Positions 42,298 to 51,118 of a DNA stretch of 64,000 nt are shown here, piece after piece. This DNA comes from Gemmata massiliana. Lineage in GTDB: Bacteria > Planctomycetota > Planctomycetia > Gemmatales > Gemmataceae. Every line of letters begins with the position of its first letter. Positions within the stretch are counted from its first letter, which is position 1. The notes under the pieces were generated by a model. The model searched no databases. It saw nothing but the letters and a program-made list of their open reading frames with translations, and was not told the DNA's origin. The position numbers and the translations under genes were made by a program. The stretch lies in NCBI RefSeq assembly GCF_901538265.1, contig NZ_LR593886.1, positions 1-64,000 on the forward strand, given 5' to 3'.

Positions 42298-44097
42298 ATG
42301 GCTCTCACTGCGCAGCAAATCGACGAACAGCGCAAGGAAGTCGAAGAACTCATTGCGGGGCCGGATGTTGGCTTCGCGAAGGCGCTGTTCTTCGGCAAAT
42401 TTAAGGGCGAACTGCTTTACCCGTACCCTACACTCCCCGCCGATAAGCAGGCCGCTGCGGACGAGATGGCCGCGAAGGTGAAGAGCTTCGCGGACGCGCA
42501 CATCGACCACATGAAGATCGATCGTGAGGCTCGCATCCCGGACAGCGTGGTTCAGGGACTGGCCGACATCGGCATGTACAAACTCACGATTCCGCCCGAA
42601 TACGGCGGTCTGGGCTTCGGCCAACAGCAGTACCTCAAGACGATGGAGATTCTCGGCGGGCACGACGCCAGTGTCGCGGTGTTCGTGAACGCGCACCACA
42701 GCATCGGTGTTCGGGCGCTGTGCCTGTTCGGCAGCAAGGAACAACAAGCGAAGTGGCTGCCGGGGTTGTACGACGGCTCGAAGCTGTGTGCTTTCGCGCT
42801 CACGGAGCCGGAAGCCGGCTCGGACGCGGGGAACGTTCAGGCGGTCGCGACGCCGACGGAAGACGGTTCGGCTTACATTCTCACCGGCACGAAGCACTAC
42901 ATTACGAACGGCGGCATCGCGCACATTCTCACCGTCATGGCCCGCACCCCGGACCCGTCGAACTCGAAGGGGAAAGTGACGGCGTTTCTCGTGACTCCCG
43001 ATATGCCGGGGTTCGAGGTCATTGAGGCACGCGCGGAGAAATGCGGCATTCGGGGAACTGCGACGGGCAAGATGCGGTTCACCAACATGCGCGTGCCGAA
43101 GGAGAACGTTTTGGGGCAGATCGGGCGCGGGCTTCAGGCCGCGCTCACGGTGCTCAACTACGGCCGCGTGACGTTCGGTGCGACGTGTACCGGCCACGCG
43201 AAGGCGTGCATCAGGGCGATGACCGAACACGCCAAGAAGCGCGTGCAGTTCCAACAGCCGCTCAGCGAGTTCCATCTCGTTCAGAAGAAGATCGCGTTCG
43301 CCGCGGCGCACTGTTTCGCGATGGAGGCCGCGACCGCGGAGTGCGCTGCGTTCATCGACCGGGGTGCGCCGGACTACATGCTCGAAACAGCCATTCTGAA
43401 AGTGTTCGCGACGGAGCACCTGTGGACGATCGTGAACGATACGCTTCAGGTCTACGGCGGGAAGGGGTACTTCTGCGACCAGCCGATCGAGCGCTGGATG
43501 CGCGACGCGCGCATTAACACCATCGGTGAGGGCGCGAACGACGTCCTGAAGGCGTTCATCGCGGTGGTGGGGTGCCGCGGACCGGGGATGTATTTGAAGG
43601 GTCTGCAAGACGACATGCTCGGCGGGCGCTGGAGCCTGCGCAAGATCGGTCAGTCGCTAGGCGTGGTCGGTAAGCTCGCGGCCCCGTGGCTGACGACCAG
43701 CGCGCCAACCGTGCCCGTTCAGTCGAGTGAACTTACCGAAGACGGCTACACTCTGGCGCGCCTGGTTCGCGAGTTCGGGCTGAAGTTACCGCACGTGTTC
43801 ATGGCGCTGAAGGACGAAGCGACCTTCGCACAGGCCGAGTTGGTTCACGAACGCATCGCGGACATTGCGATTGACCTGTATGTGAGTTCGTGTGTACTAG
43901 CACGTCTCGATCACTTGCTCGCGGGCAAGGGCGGTAATGGCAAATCGATTGGGGCCGATCCTTATGCAGACGCAGTGTCCGGCAAATACTTCCTGAAGCT
44001 CGCGTTTCGCCGCATCCGTGACCGCTTTGCGGCCCTCGACGACAATGACGATGTCAACTTGTTTGAGAGTGCGAAGAGCACGATCGCGAAGTTTTGA
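42298..44097 (+). CDS. Acyl-CoA dehydrogenase (very-long-chain/ACAD9-like size)
   Basis: This FAD enzyme oxidises acyl-CoA at the alpha-beta position. Motifs: IPPEYGGLGFGQQQYLKTME, CAFALTEPEAGSDAGNVQAV, YITNGGIAHILTVMARTP, FLVTPDMPGFEVIEARAEKC, GIRGTATGKMRFTNMRVPKE, LQVYGGKGYFCDQPIERWMR and ARINTIGEGANDVLKAFIAV. At 599 residues it has the extra C-terminal domain of VLCAD/ACAD9-like enzymes. The catalytic base is probably the Glu in INTIGEG by alignment with the family; chain specificity is not readable. AAGGGG precedes the ATG. Confidence 0.92.
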   Translation: MALTAQQIDEQRKEVEELIAGPDVGFAKALFFGKFKGELLYPYPTLPADKQAAADEMAAKVKSFADAHIDHMKIDREARIPDSVVQGLADIGMYKLTIPPEYGGLGFGQQQYLKTMEILGGHDASVAVFVNAHHSIGVRALCLFGSKEQQAKWLPGLYDGSKLCAFALTEPEAGSDAGNVQAVATPTEDGSAYILTGTKHYITNGGIAHILTVMARTPDPSNSKGKVTAFLVTPDMPGFEVIEARAEKCGIRGTATGKMRFTNMRVPKENVLGQIGRGLQAALTVLNYGRVTFGATCTGHAKACIRAMTEHAKKRVQFQQPLSEFHLVQKKIAFAAAHCFAMEAATAECAAFIDRGAPDYMLETAILKVFATEHLWTIVNDTLQVYGGKGYFCDQPIERWMRDARINTIGEGANDVLKAFIAVVGCRGPGMYLKGLQDDMLGGRWSLRKIGQSLGVVGKLAAPWLTTSAPTVPVQSSELTEDGYTLARLVREFGLKLPHVFMALKDEATFAQAELVHERIADIAIDLYVSSCVLARLDHLLAGKGGNGKSIGADPYADAVSGKYFLKLAFRRIRDRFAALDDNDDVNLFESAKSTIAKF

Positions 44098-44362
44098 GGT
44101 GGGCTGCGCAACGAACGTGTGCTCACGAGCGGTCGGAATCTCGGCACAGTATTGTATTGAGCCACGAGACAGTGCCGCCCGCTCTTATAAATTTTTTGCT
44201 GGCGATAATCTTCAGGTCGGTTTAGGATCGTGTAAGTAGCAAGTAGAAGCCGAGGTGGTTTCTACACCAAATCCTCTTCCTTCTCTAGTCGCTTCGTTTC
44301 TAATTTGGCTGTTCCCGCGGGCTATTCCGCGGTTATTTTCTCTCTTCTCCCAATGGTGTTTT
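44098..44362. promoter_or_regulatory. Leader region of the third DUF1559 gene
   Basis: The 265 bases between the acyl-CoA dehydrogenase and the DUF1559 start hold no credible gene. An AT-rich segment TTATAAATTTTTTGC (about 44185-44200) could be promoter DNA. No defined motif was resolved. Confidence 0.3.
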
Positions 44363-45352
44363 ATGCGTTCTCGTAGGGGGTTTACGTTAATCGAACTGTT
44401 GGTCGTAATTGCGATCATTGCGATCCTGATCGGGTTGCTTCTCCCCGCCGTCCAGAAGGTCCGCGAGGCCGCGGCCCGGATGAAGTGCCAGAACAACCTC
44501 AAGCAGCTCGGCCTGGCGCTGCACAACTTCCACGACTCCAACGGGAAGTTCCCCGCGGCCGCCGTACTTACGGTGGCCAAACCGGTGCCGTCCTCGAACG
44601 CTCCGGCCAACCACCACACTTGGTTGACGTACCTGTTGCCGTTCGTGGAGCAGGACAATCTGTTCAAGCAGACGAACATCAACGCTCAAGCGTGGGGACA
44701 GGGGATCGTCGGGACTGATGTGTCGCTCTTGCGTTGCCCGTCGGACCCTGGTTACGCTAAAGCCGAAGAAACGTGGGGTATTGCCGTTACTAACTACTCG
44801 GGCAGCGAAGGGTACCACTGGTGGCCGACCGCCGTCTTCAACCCTGGTACGGGTACAACGGGTGACTACTCCGGGCTGTTCGCGATCACCCGGACGTACA
44901 AGTTCGCTGACGTCACCGACGGCACATCGAACGTGGTGGCGATCGCGGAAACTACGAGTTACGGCTTTAAGAACGGTCCGTTCAACGCGCAGGGCGGCGG
45001 TCTGCTCCGCGCACGCGGTGGCGAAGCGGTGTTCCGTTCGGCGTTTGTTTGGACTAGCATCTACGGGCAATCGACTCAGGCTCCGTACATGAAGCCGGAC
45101 GGTTCCGGCCCGATGGTGCCCGAGCAATCGGGTGGCCAGTGGTTCCGCGCCAGTCCGCACAGCTTCACGCCGACGTACCTGACCGCGTGGGGCATTAACT
45201 GTGAATGGCCGGGCGCGAGTGCGATGCACGGGAGCTCGGTCAACGCGGCCCGCGCGGACGGTTCGGTCGGCTCCTACAGCACCAGCATGTCTTGGCCGAT
45301 TTGGGTCGCAGTGAACGGTGTCGGTGACGGTGCCGTTGTGTCGACCAACTGA
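44363..45352 (+). CDS. DUF1559 prepilin-type protein
   Basis: This is the third member of the family in the window. The leader MRSRRG is cleaved before [20 protein letters not shown], followed by [20 protein letters not shown]. Later DUF1559 segments are KFADVTDGTSNVVAIAETTS, SAMHGSSVNAARADGSVGSY and the closing WPIWVAVNGVGDGAVVST. ATG 44363 gives 329 residues and a short pilin-like leader; an in-frame codon at 44255 would give an abnormal 42-residue leader. It is followed by two hairpins. Confidence 0.9.
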   Translation: MRSRRGFTLIELLVVIAIIAILIGLLLPAVQKVREAAARMKCQNNLKQLGLALHNFHDSNGKFPAAAVLTVAKPVPSSNAPANHHTWLTYLLPFVEQDNLFKQTNINAQAWGQGIVGTDVSLLRCPSDPGYAKAEETWGIAVTNYSGSEGYHWWPTAVFNPGTGTTGDYSGLFAITRTYKFADVTDGTSNVVAIAETTSYGFKNGPFNAQGGGLLRARGGEAVFRSAFVWTSIYGQSTQAPYMKPDGSGPMVPEQSGGQWFRASPHSFTPTYLTAWGINCEWPGASAMHGSSVNAARADGSVGSYSTSMSWPIWVAVNGVGDGAVVSTN

Positions 45353-45362
45353 TGTTCGTGTC

Positions 45363-45431
45363 CACCTCTTCACTTGAAGAGGTGAGTGTCCCCGCTTGTG
45401 AGGCCGTGGAACACGATCTGCTTTCCACGGC
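45363..45431 (+). terminator. Two consecutive hairpins after the DUF1559 gene
   Basis: CACCTCTTC-ACTT-GAAGAGGTG (45363-45384) is a 9-bp perfect hairpin. GCCGTGGAA (45403-45411) pairs with TTCCACGGC (45423-45431) and is followed by TATTTTATC. Together they look like an intrinsic terminator with an extra stem. Confidence 0.75.
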
Positions 45432-45515
45432 TATTTTATCGACACACGTTGAACTCTCTCGGGTTCGCTGCCAACTTGAGCGAACCCTGTTCCATCGAAT
45501 CGAGGCCATACTCCG

Positions 45516-45698
45516 ATGAAGAAGTGTTTTTCTCTCCTTGTTGCCGGCATGTTCTTGGTGGTTGTTGGGTGCGAGAAGAAGCTTCCAAGTGGTTCCGTTG
45601 ACACGTCCGATCCCAACAAGACGTTCGGTACGATGACTCCGCTGCAAAAGGGATCGGGTGACCCCACGGGCCTCAAAATGCCGAAGAAAGGCCCCTGA
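45516..45698 (+). CDS. Small lipoprotein
   Basis: The 60-residue product has a lipoprotein signal peptide MKKCFSLLVAGMFLVVVGC (lipobox VVGC). The mature part is short, about 40 residues, Lys/Gly/Pro-rich (EKKLPSGSVDTSDPNKTFGT). No family was recognised. Its stop is followed by a strong hairpin (45741-45784), so it is a single-gene unit. Confidence 0.75.
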   Translation: MKKCFSLLVAGMFLVVVGCEKKLPSGSVDTSDPNKTFGTMTPLQKGSGDPTGLKMPKKGP

Positions 45699-45740
45699 TT
45701 CTGTGGCCCGCTGGGTTTGCTAGGATTGATACGCTGTGTC

Positions 45741-45784
45741 GACCCGGGTGTTAGTGTCAGAGTAATCTGGCCAACACCCGGGTC
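45741..45784 (+). terminator. 12-bp hairpin terminator
   Basis: GACCCGGGTGTT (45741-45752) and AACACCCGGGTC (45773-45784) form a perfect stem with a 20-base loop. GGTGTTTAATTG follows. Confidence 0.75.
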
Positions 45785-45892
45785 GGTGTTTAATTGATTG
45801 CGAGATCGCCCCACTTCCCGTAGTTGCCGCATTTGCTCGTCTGCGGTAGCCTCAATACATCTGCTGAATTCCCGCCCCGGAGCATCTCCTCT

Positions 45893-48800
45893 ATGCCTCG
45901 CTATTTCGTCGCGCTACCGATTTTGGTCGCGCTGCTTTTCACAATTTCGCCCAACAGTGTACCCACCGCGGGCGCTCAACCAGCGAAGGGAAAATCCGGC
46001 GATGAGGATGCACTGGCCCAAGTTCAACTCGCCGAGAAGGGGTTGAAGGTCGACGTGTGGGCCGCGGCCCCGTTGATGATGAACCCCGTGAGCTTCTGCT
46101 TTGATGAAAAGGGGCGCGCGTTCGTCGCAGAGACAACGCGGTTCGAGCACGGTGTACCCGATACCCGCGGGCACATGTACTGGCTCGACGAGGATCTCGC
46201 GAACCGGAGCATCGACGACCTACTCGCGATGTACCGGAAGCACAACTTCAAGGGCTACGAGAAGTACGAGGACCAACTACGGCTGGTGTGGGACAGCACC
46301 GGCAGCGGTAAAGCAGACAAGAGCGAAGTGTTCTCGGGCGGTTACAACCGGCCCCAGGATGGGCTCGCGGCCGGGGTGCTCGCTCGCAAGGGGCAGGTGT
46401 ACTTCACGTGTATCCCGGACCTGTACGTTCTGAAGGATACGAAGGGGACGAACAAAGCCGACGAGAAGACGTCGCTGTTCACCGGGTTTGGGCCGACGGT
46501 GCAGTTCCTTGGTCACGACTTGCATGGTCTCCGTATGGGACCGGACGGTAAGCTGTACTTCAGCATCGGTGACCGCGGGTTCATGGTGACCACCAAGGAA
46601 GGGAAGAAACTCGAATACCCGAATACCGGCGCGGTGCTGCGGTGCGACCCAGACGGGAAGAACCTCGAAGTCGTTCACTCCGGGCTGCGGAACCCGCAGG
46701 AAATCGCGTTCGACGACTTCGGCAACCTGTTCACCTTTGACAACAACTGCGATAGTGGCGACCGGGCGCGGTGGGTTCACATTGTCGAGGGCGGTGACAG
46801 CGGATGGCGCGGCGGGTTCCAGTACAGTACGGGCTACCACACGCCTGCCGTACCACAGGGTAATCGTGGTGCGTGGAACACTGAGAAGCTGTGGCTGCCG
46901 CAACACGATGGGCAACCGGCGTGGATCGTGCCCCCTCTGGCAAATTTCGGGAACGGACCCGCGGGCATCACGCACTACCCGGGTCTCGGGTTGAACGACA
47001 AATACAAGGATCACTTCTTCGCGTGCGACTTCACTTCGAGCGCCAGCAACAGTGTGATCTGGTCGTTGGCCGTGAAGCCGAAGGGCGCGGGCTTCGAGAT
47101 CAGTAAGCCTGAACCGTTCGTGCGCGGGCTGGTACCGACTGACTGTGAATTCGGACCGGACGGTGCGTTCTACTGGTCCGACTGGGTCGGTGGGTGGGCA
47201 CCTCAGAACCGCGGGCGCATCTTCCGCGTTGCTGATCCGGTGGCAATGAAGAACCCGCAGGTGGTCGAGGCCCAGAAGTTGCTCGCGGAGGGCTTCGAGA
47301 AGAAGAGCGTTGCGGAGCTGGCCAAGCTGCTCGAATTCCCGCACCAACAAGTTCGCCAGGAGGCGCAGTTTGAGTTGGCTTCGCGAAAAGTGGAAGATGC
47401 GACGAAAGCATTCACCGGCGTGCTGAAGGACTCGAAGAGCCAACTCGCTCGGCTGCACGCGGTGTGGGGGCTGGGGATGGTGGCTCGGAAGACCGAGTCT
47501 GCTTGGGGGGCGCTGCTCGCTCTTGTGACGGACGAAAATACTGAGGTGAAGCGTGCGGCAATTGAGCAACTGGGCCGGGTAGTAACAGGCCCTGATGAAC
47601 CCTCGAAAATGCTTCGGAAACAGCGCGAATCAGGGGTTTTGTCAGAGCCTGTAAAGCACTTAGATGGCATTCAGGCAGCGATCCTGAAAGCTCTTGTTGA
47701 CCCGGATGATCGCGTGAAGGCCGCCGCTGCAGTCGCGTTTGGCAAGAGTGCTGGTCCAGGATTCGCCTTGCCGACCTACCCCGCGTCGGAGATGACACGG
47801 TTTGCTCCACTCTTTGATTTACTCAAGGCAAACAACAACAAAGATCCGTACCTCCGGCACGCGGCCGTGATGGGATTGGTTCACGCTGCTCGTAATCCCG
47901 TGGATCTGGTGAATGCGTTGAAGGTTGCGAAGGAGCTAGCGAAAGATAAGTACGACGTGCCCGCGGTGCGCCTGGGTATTGTTCTTGCGCTTCGGAAGCA
48001 CAAGAGTGACAAGGTTGCCGAGTTCCTCGCGGACGCTGATGTTGGGGTCGTGACCGAAGCGGTGCGGGCGATCTACGACGAGCGCATTGGTAATGGAGAG
48101 GCACTAGCGAAGTTCGCGGAGAAGGCCGGTCAACCGGATGCCATCTCTTTCCGTGCGCTGGCTGCGAATTACTGCCTGGGCACTCCCGAAGCTGCTGGTC
48201 GTGTTGCGGCTTTTGCTGCGCGCCAGAGCGAACCAGATTACACCCGCGCGTTCGCACTCAAGCTCCTCGGCGACTGGACGAAGCCACCGCGTCGTGACCC
48301 GATCACTGGCTTGACGCTCGACATTGCTCCGCGCGATACGAGCATTGCAGTGAACGCGCTCAAGAAGGCCGGCGTCGGAGTGTTCGCGGGTTCCGACACC
48401 GTTCGCAAGGAAGCCGCTCAAGTCGCCGCGAAGCTGAACATCAAAGAGTTCGGCCCGGCGATGGCCGCGCTCGTGAAAGATGTGAAGAACCCGGTCGGCA
48501 CTCGGGTGGAAGCGCTGTTCGCGGTAGAGGCACTCAAGGACGCGGGTACCAAGGAGCTCGCGGCTTACGCACTCTCAAGTGACGAACCGCGCCTTCGCGC
48601 TGCTGGTCGCACTGTACAGTCGCACTTCGACGCGAGTGCCGTTCTGAAATCACTGCCCGCCCTACTCGAAGATGAGAAGACTTCGCTCGCTGAGAAGCAG
48701 GGCGCTTTCGCGATTCTCGCGACTCAGAAGGCTTCGGAGGAAACGGATAAATTGCTGTCCGAGTGGCTTGATCGGGTGAGCAGCGACAAGGTGTCTCCTG

Positions 48801-49408
48801 CGCTTGTTCTCGACGTGCTCGATGCGGCCGAACAGCGGGCTAACACACCCAAGCTGAAGCTGTATGCGCAGCTCAAGCCGAAGGTGGAGAAGTATCGTTC
48901 GGGTCAGAACAAGATCGCGAACGAGACGAACGGTAACAAGCTCGCACCGTTCCTCGAATCGCTCGAAGGCGGCGACATCGAGAAGGGCCGCAACATCTTC
49001 CTGAACAACTCGGCGGTCTACTGTCAGCGGTGCCACCGACTCGACGGTCAGGGGGGTGATGTTGGTCCCGCGCTGAACGGGATCGCAGCCGATACGCAGA
49101 AGGACCGGCGCTACCTGCTCGAAGCGATCGCGCTGCCGAACGCGAAGATCGCGAAGGGTTACGAGACCGCGGTACTGACCTTGGCCGATGACCGCGTCGT
49201 GACCGGCATCATCAAGGCCGAGGACAAGAAGCAGGTGAAGCTCGTTACCGCGGAAGCGAAGGAGTTGACGATCCCGACGGAAGACATTGTCGCTCGTCGG
49301 ACCGGGCCGAGCGCGATGCCGGACGACTTGCACAAGAAATTGTCGCGGCGCGAACTGCGTGACTTGGTCGAGTTCTTATCGAGTTTGAAAGAGCCGCTGA
49401 AGAAGTAA
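45893..49408 (+). CDS. PVC-type membrane-bound dehydrogenase with HEAT repeats and C-terminal haem-binding domain
   Basis: The 1171-residue protein has a signal peptide (MPRYFVALPILVALLFTISP). A propeller-type dehydrogenase region (TIGR02604-like) follows: KVDVWAAAPLMMNPVSFCFD, AFVAETTRFEHGVPDTRGHM, GLRMGPDGKLYFSIGDRG, GLRNPQEIAFDDFGNLFTFD and DCEFGPDGAFYWSDWVGGW. HEAT repeats come next (about 475-1000). The C terminus is a TIGR02603-type haem domain with CxxCH in NNSAVYCQRCHRLDGQGGDV and a possible methionine ligand in GPSAMPDDLHKKL. Such proteins are expanded in Planctomycetes and Verrucomicrobia and thought to oxidise sugars or alcohols; substrate unknown. ATG 45893 begins the signal peptide cleanly. 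Confidence 0.9.
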   Translation: MPRYFVALPILVALLFTISPNSVPTAGAQPAKGKSGDEDALAQVQLAEKGLKVDVWAAAPLMMNPVSFCFDEKGRAFVAETTRFEHGVPDTRGHMYWLDEDLANRSIDDLLAMYRKHNFKGYEKYEDQLRLVWDSTGSGKADKSEVFSGGYNRPQDGLAAGVLARKGQVYFTCIPDLYVLKDTKGTNKADEKTSLFTGFGPTVQFLGHDLHGLRMGPDGKLYFSIGDRGFMVTTKEGKKLEYPNTGAVLRCDPDGKNLEVVHSGLRNPQEIAFDDFGNLFTFDNNCDSGDRARWVHIVEGGDSGWRGGFQYSTGYHTPAVPQGNRGAWNTEKLWLPQHDGQPAWIVPPLANFGNGPAGITHYPGLGLNDKYKDHFFACDFTSSASNSVIWSLAVKPKGAGFEISKPEPFVRGLVPTDCEFGPDGAFYWSDWVGGWAPQNRGRIFRVADPVAMKNPQVVEAQKLLAEGFEKKSVAELAKLLEFPHQQVRQEAQFELASRKVEDATKAFTGVLKDSKSQLARLHAVWGLGMVARKTESAWGALLALVTDENTEVKRAAIEQLGRVVTGPDEPSKMLRKQRESGVLSEPVKHLDGIQAAILKALVDPDDRVKAAAAVAFGKSAGPGFALPTYPASEMTRFAPLFDLLKANNNKDPYLRHAAVMGLVHAARNPVDLVNALKVAKELAKDKYDVPAVRLGIVLALRKHKSDKVAEFLADADVGVVTEAVRAIYDERIGNGEALAKFAEKAGQPDAISFRALAANYCLGTPEAAGRVAAFAARQSEPDYTRAFALKLLGDWTKPPRRDPITGLTLDIAPRDTSIAVNALKKAGVGVFAGSDTVRKEAAQVAAKLNIKEFGPAMAALVKDVKNPVGTRVEALFAVEALKDAGTKELAAYALSSDEPRLRAAGRTVQSHFDASAVLKSLPALLEDEKTSLAEKQGAFAILATQKASEETDKLLSEWLDRVSSDKVSPALVLDVLDAAEQRANTPKLKLYAQLKPKVEKYRSGQNKIANETNGNKLAPFLESLEGGDIEKGRNIFLNNSAVYCQRCHRLDGQGGDVGPALNGIAADTQKDRRYLLEAIALPNAKIAKGYETAVLTLADDRVVTGIIKAEDKKQVKLVTAEAKELTIPTEDIVARRTGPSAMPDDLHKKLSRRELRDLVEFLSSLKEPLKK

Positions 49409-49430
49409 GCGGCCGACCCGTTTGGCGAGG

Positions 49431-49503
49431 GGCCGGTGCGAGCCGACCGGTGAGACTGCCACACAATGCGATGTGGAGTTTTACCGGTCGGCTCGCACCG
49501 GCC
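49431..49503. terminator. Convergent terminator, 21-bp perfect stem
   Basis: Arms 49431-49451 and 49483-49503 are perfect reverse complements (GGCCGGTGCGAGCCGACCGG and its partner, 21 bp). They surround a 31-base loop and lie between two convergent genes, so the hairpin probably acts in both directions. Confidence 0.8.
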
Positions 49504-49519
49504 GTTTGCTTTCATACGA

Positions 49520-49951
49520 CTACTTCGCCTTCTTGTGGACCGCGACCACGATCCCGCTGCCTTCAGCGCTCTCGAACTTCGTGGGCCGATCCTTACCCGG
49601 TTCGGCGAACGCGACCGTCAGAGTGTCGCCATCGAGTTTCGCGATACCGAGGAGCGTCTTGCCGTCGTAGGTGCCACCCTTCGGTTTGATGTCGATGGTG
49701 ATTGGCGACTTGGTGGTGTCGAGCGTGTAGGTGCCGGTCGTGGGGGCGGCCTTCGAGTCCTTCGCCGGTGTGAGCGTGTACTTGCCGTCGGCGTGTTCGC
49801 GGGTTGCTCCCTTGAGCGCGTCGTTCGGCTTCCCGTCGCGGGTGACGGACTCGAGCACCCACTTGCCGGTCGTCGGGTCTTTCTTGTCGTCGGCGACAAC
49901 GTAAGCCCCGAACACCGTGGCCACCAATCCCAGTGCGAGTAGCGTGCGCAT
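49520..49951 (-). CDS. TIGR03067-like secreted protein
   Basis: The signal peptide is MRTLLALGLVATVFGAYVVA. The remaining about 120 residues form a lipocalin-like beta-barrel: KWVLESVTRDGKPNDALKGA, GKYTLTPAKDSKAAPTTGTY, DTTKSPITIDIKPKGGTYDG, LGIAKLDGDTLTVAFAEPGK and DRPTKFESAEGSGIVVAVHK. It has the same strand order as the ruv-cluster protein at 31476-31907. ATG 49951 follows GGAGTA; an upstream in-frame codon at 50104 would hide the signal peptide. No partner is known. Confidence 0.8.
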   Translation of the reverse strand: MRTLLALGLVATVFGAYVVADDKKDPTTGKWVLESVTRDGKPNDALKGATREHADGKYTLTPAKDSKAAPTTGTYTLDTTKSPITIDIKPKGGTYDGKTLLGIAKLDGDTLTVAFAEPGKDRPTKFESAEGSGIVVAVHKKAK

Positions 49952-50122
49952 GGTTACTCCTTGAAGTGCTATTCGCCCGCGGAAGCGCGGGCCGGGAATG
50001 GTATAGCAGGAGTTGGTGAACTGGGCAGGAGGTGGGGAATTGGCGCGCCGCGGCGCCTTCCGGCTGCTCGCGTGGTCCGTACTCGGTGGCTTTGTTTTTG
50101 CCACACGAGCGCGGTGGCGAAA

Positions 50123-50959
50123 CTATGCACTTCGCAGTGTCATGAACGTCAACTCCGGTCGGCTCCCGACGCGGAACGGCGCGCTCGTGGTACCGAGGCC
50201 GCGCGAGATGTACACCTGCGTGTTTGGAGCTTGGACGAGCCCCTTTAGGTACTTCGTCCCGTAGTGACTGGGAACGAACGGTGCGTCGCCGGTGGGGAAA
50301 ACGACCTGCCCGCCGTGCGTGTGGCCGCTCAGGATCAGGCCGACGCGCGGGTCGCGCATTTTCTCCGCGACGTCCGGATTGTGGCTCAGGAGCAAACAGG
50401 CATCTTCGGTGGTGGCGTCACCGAGCGCGGCCTTCACATCAACTTTGCCCATCCACAAATCATCAACACCTGCGAGGCGAAACCGGCTGCCGTGGCGTTC
50501 GATCCAGACACCGTAGTTTGTTAATTCGCCGATCTTGGCTTCTTGGAATCCGGCTCGCGTTGCTTCTAATCCGTGCCAGTAATCGTGATTCCCGAGCACG
50601 CCGTACACGCCCAGTGGAGCGTCCAGCGCGGCCATTGCGTTGAAGCACGGGTGAATGTACTTCTCTTCCTTGAGGGAGTAGTCGCCGCCCAGAACGATCA
50701 GGTCGGGGCGCAGGGCGAGGGTAGTTCGTACCACCGCGTTGACGTAATCGAGTGAGGTAAACGGGCCGTGGTGAATGTCGGTGAGGAGGGCGACCGTCGT
50801 ACCGTCGAATTCTTTGGGCAGGTGTGGGAGCGTGATCGTGGGCCGCGTGACTTGAACCCAACCCGACTCGAACAGTCCATACGCAACACCACACCCCAAC
50901 CCCGGTACGACCGAAGCAAGAGCCGCTTTCAGAAAGATCCGACGATTCATCGCGGGCAC
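50123..50959 (-). CDS. Tat-exported calcineurin-like metallophosphoesterase
   Basis: A twin-arginine signal (MNRRIFLKAALASVVPGLGC) begins the 278-residue protein. The metallophosphoesterase motifs follow: TDIHHGPF (D-x-H), VLGGDYS (GD), GVLGNHDYW (GNH), SHNP and GHTHGGQVVFP. It resembles the YkuE/LpxG-like branch (phosphoesterases on lipids or nucleotides in the envelope). The twin arginine suggests export in folded form with the metals already bound. Substrate is unassigned. The start could be three codons upstream of the signal. Confidence 0.85.
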   Translation of the reverse strand: MPAMNRRIFLKAALASVVPGLGCGVAYGLFESGWVQVTRPTITLPHLPKEFDGTTVALLTDIHHGPFTSLDYVNAVVRTTLALRPDLIVLGGDYSLKEEKYIHPCFNAMAALDAPLGVYGVLGNHDYWHGLEATRAGFQEAKIGELTNYGVWIERHGSRFRLAGVDDLWMGKVDVKAALGDATTEDACLLLSHNPDVAEKMRDPRVGLILSGHTHGGQVVFPTGDAPFVPSHYGTKYLKGLVQAPNTQVYISRGLGTTSAPFRVGSRPELTFMTLRSA

Positions 50960-51118
50960 TCGATGAAGGAACCGAACTCGCCAGTGACCAAGATAGGTAA
51001 AGAGGGGGTCGAAATACTAGTGCGTGTTCTGGAGAGTGCAAGGAAAGCGAAATGGAATTGTCCGAATCACTGGCGCGACAATCGGAGCGCAAAGCAGAAT
51101 TAGCGCAATTGCACCGCT

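Noticed and set aside
42127..43608. Open frame of 493 codons on the minus strand opposite the acyl-CoA dehydrogenase
   Set aside because: It is a shadow of a gene with strong motifs; it is rich in Arg, His and Leu and shows no domain.
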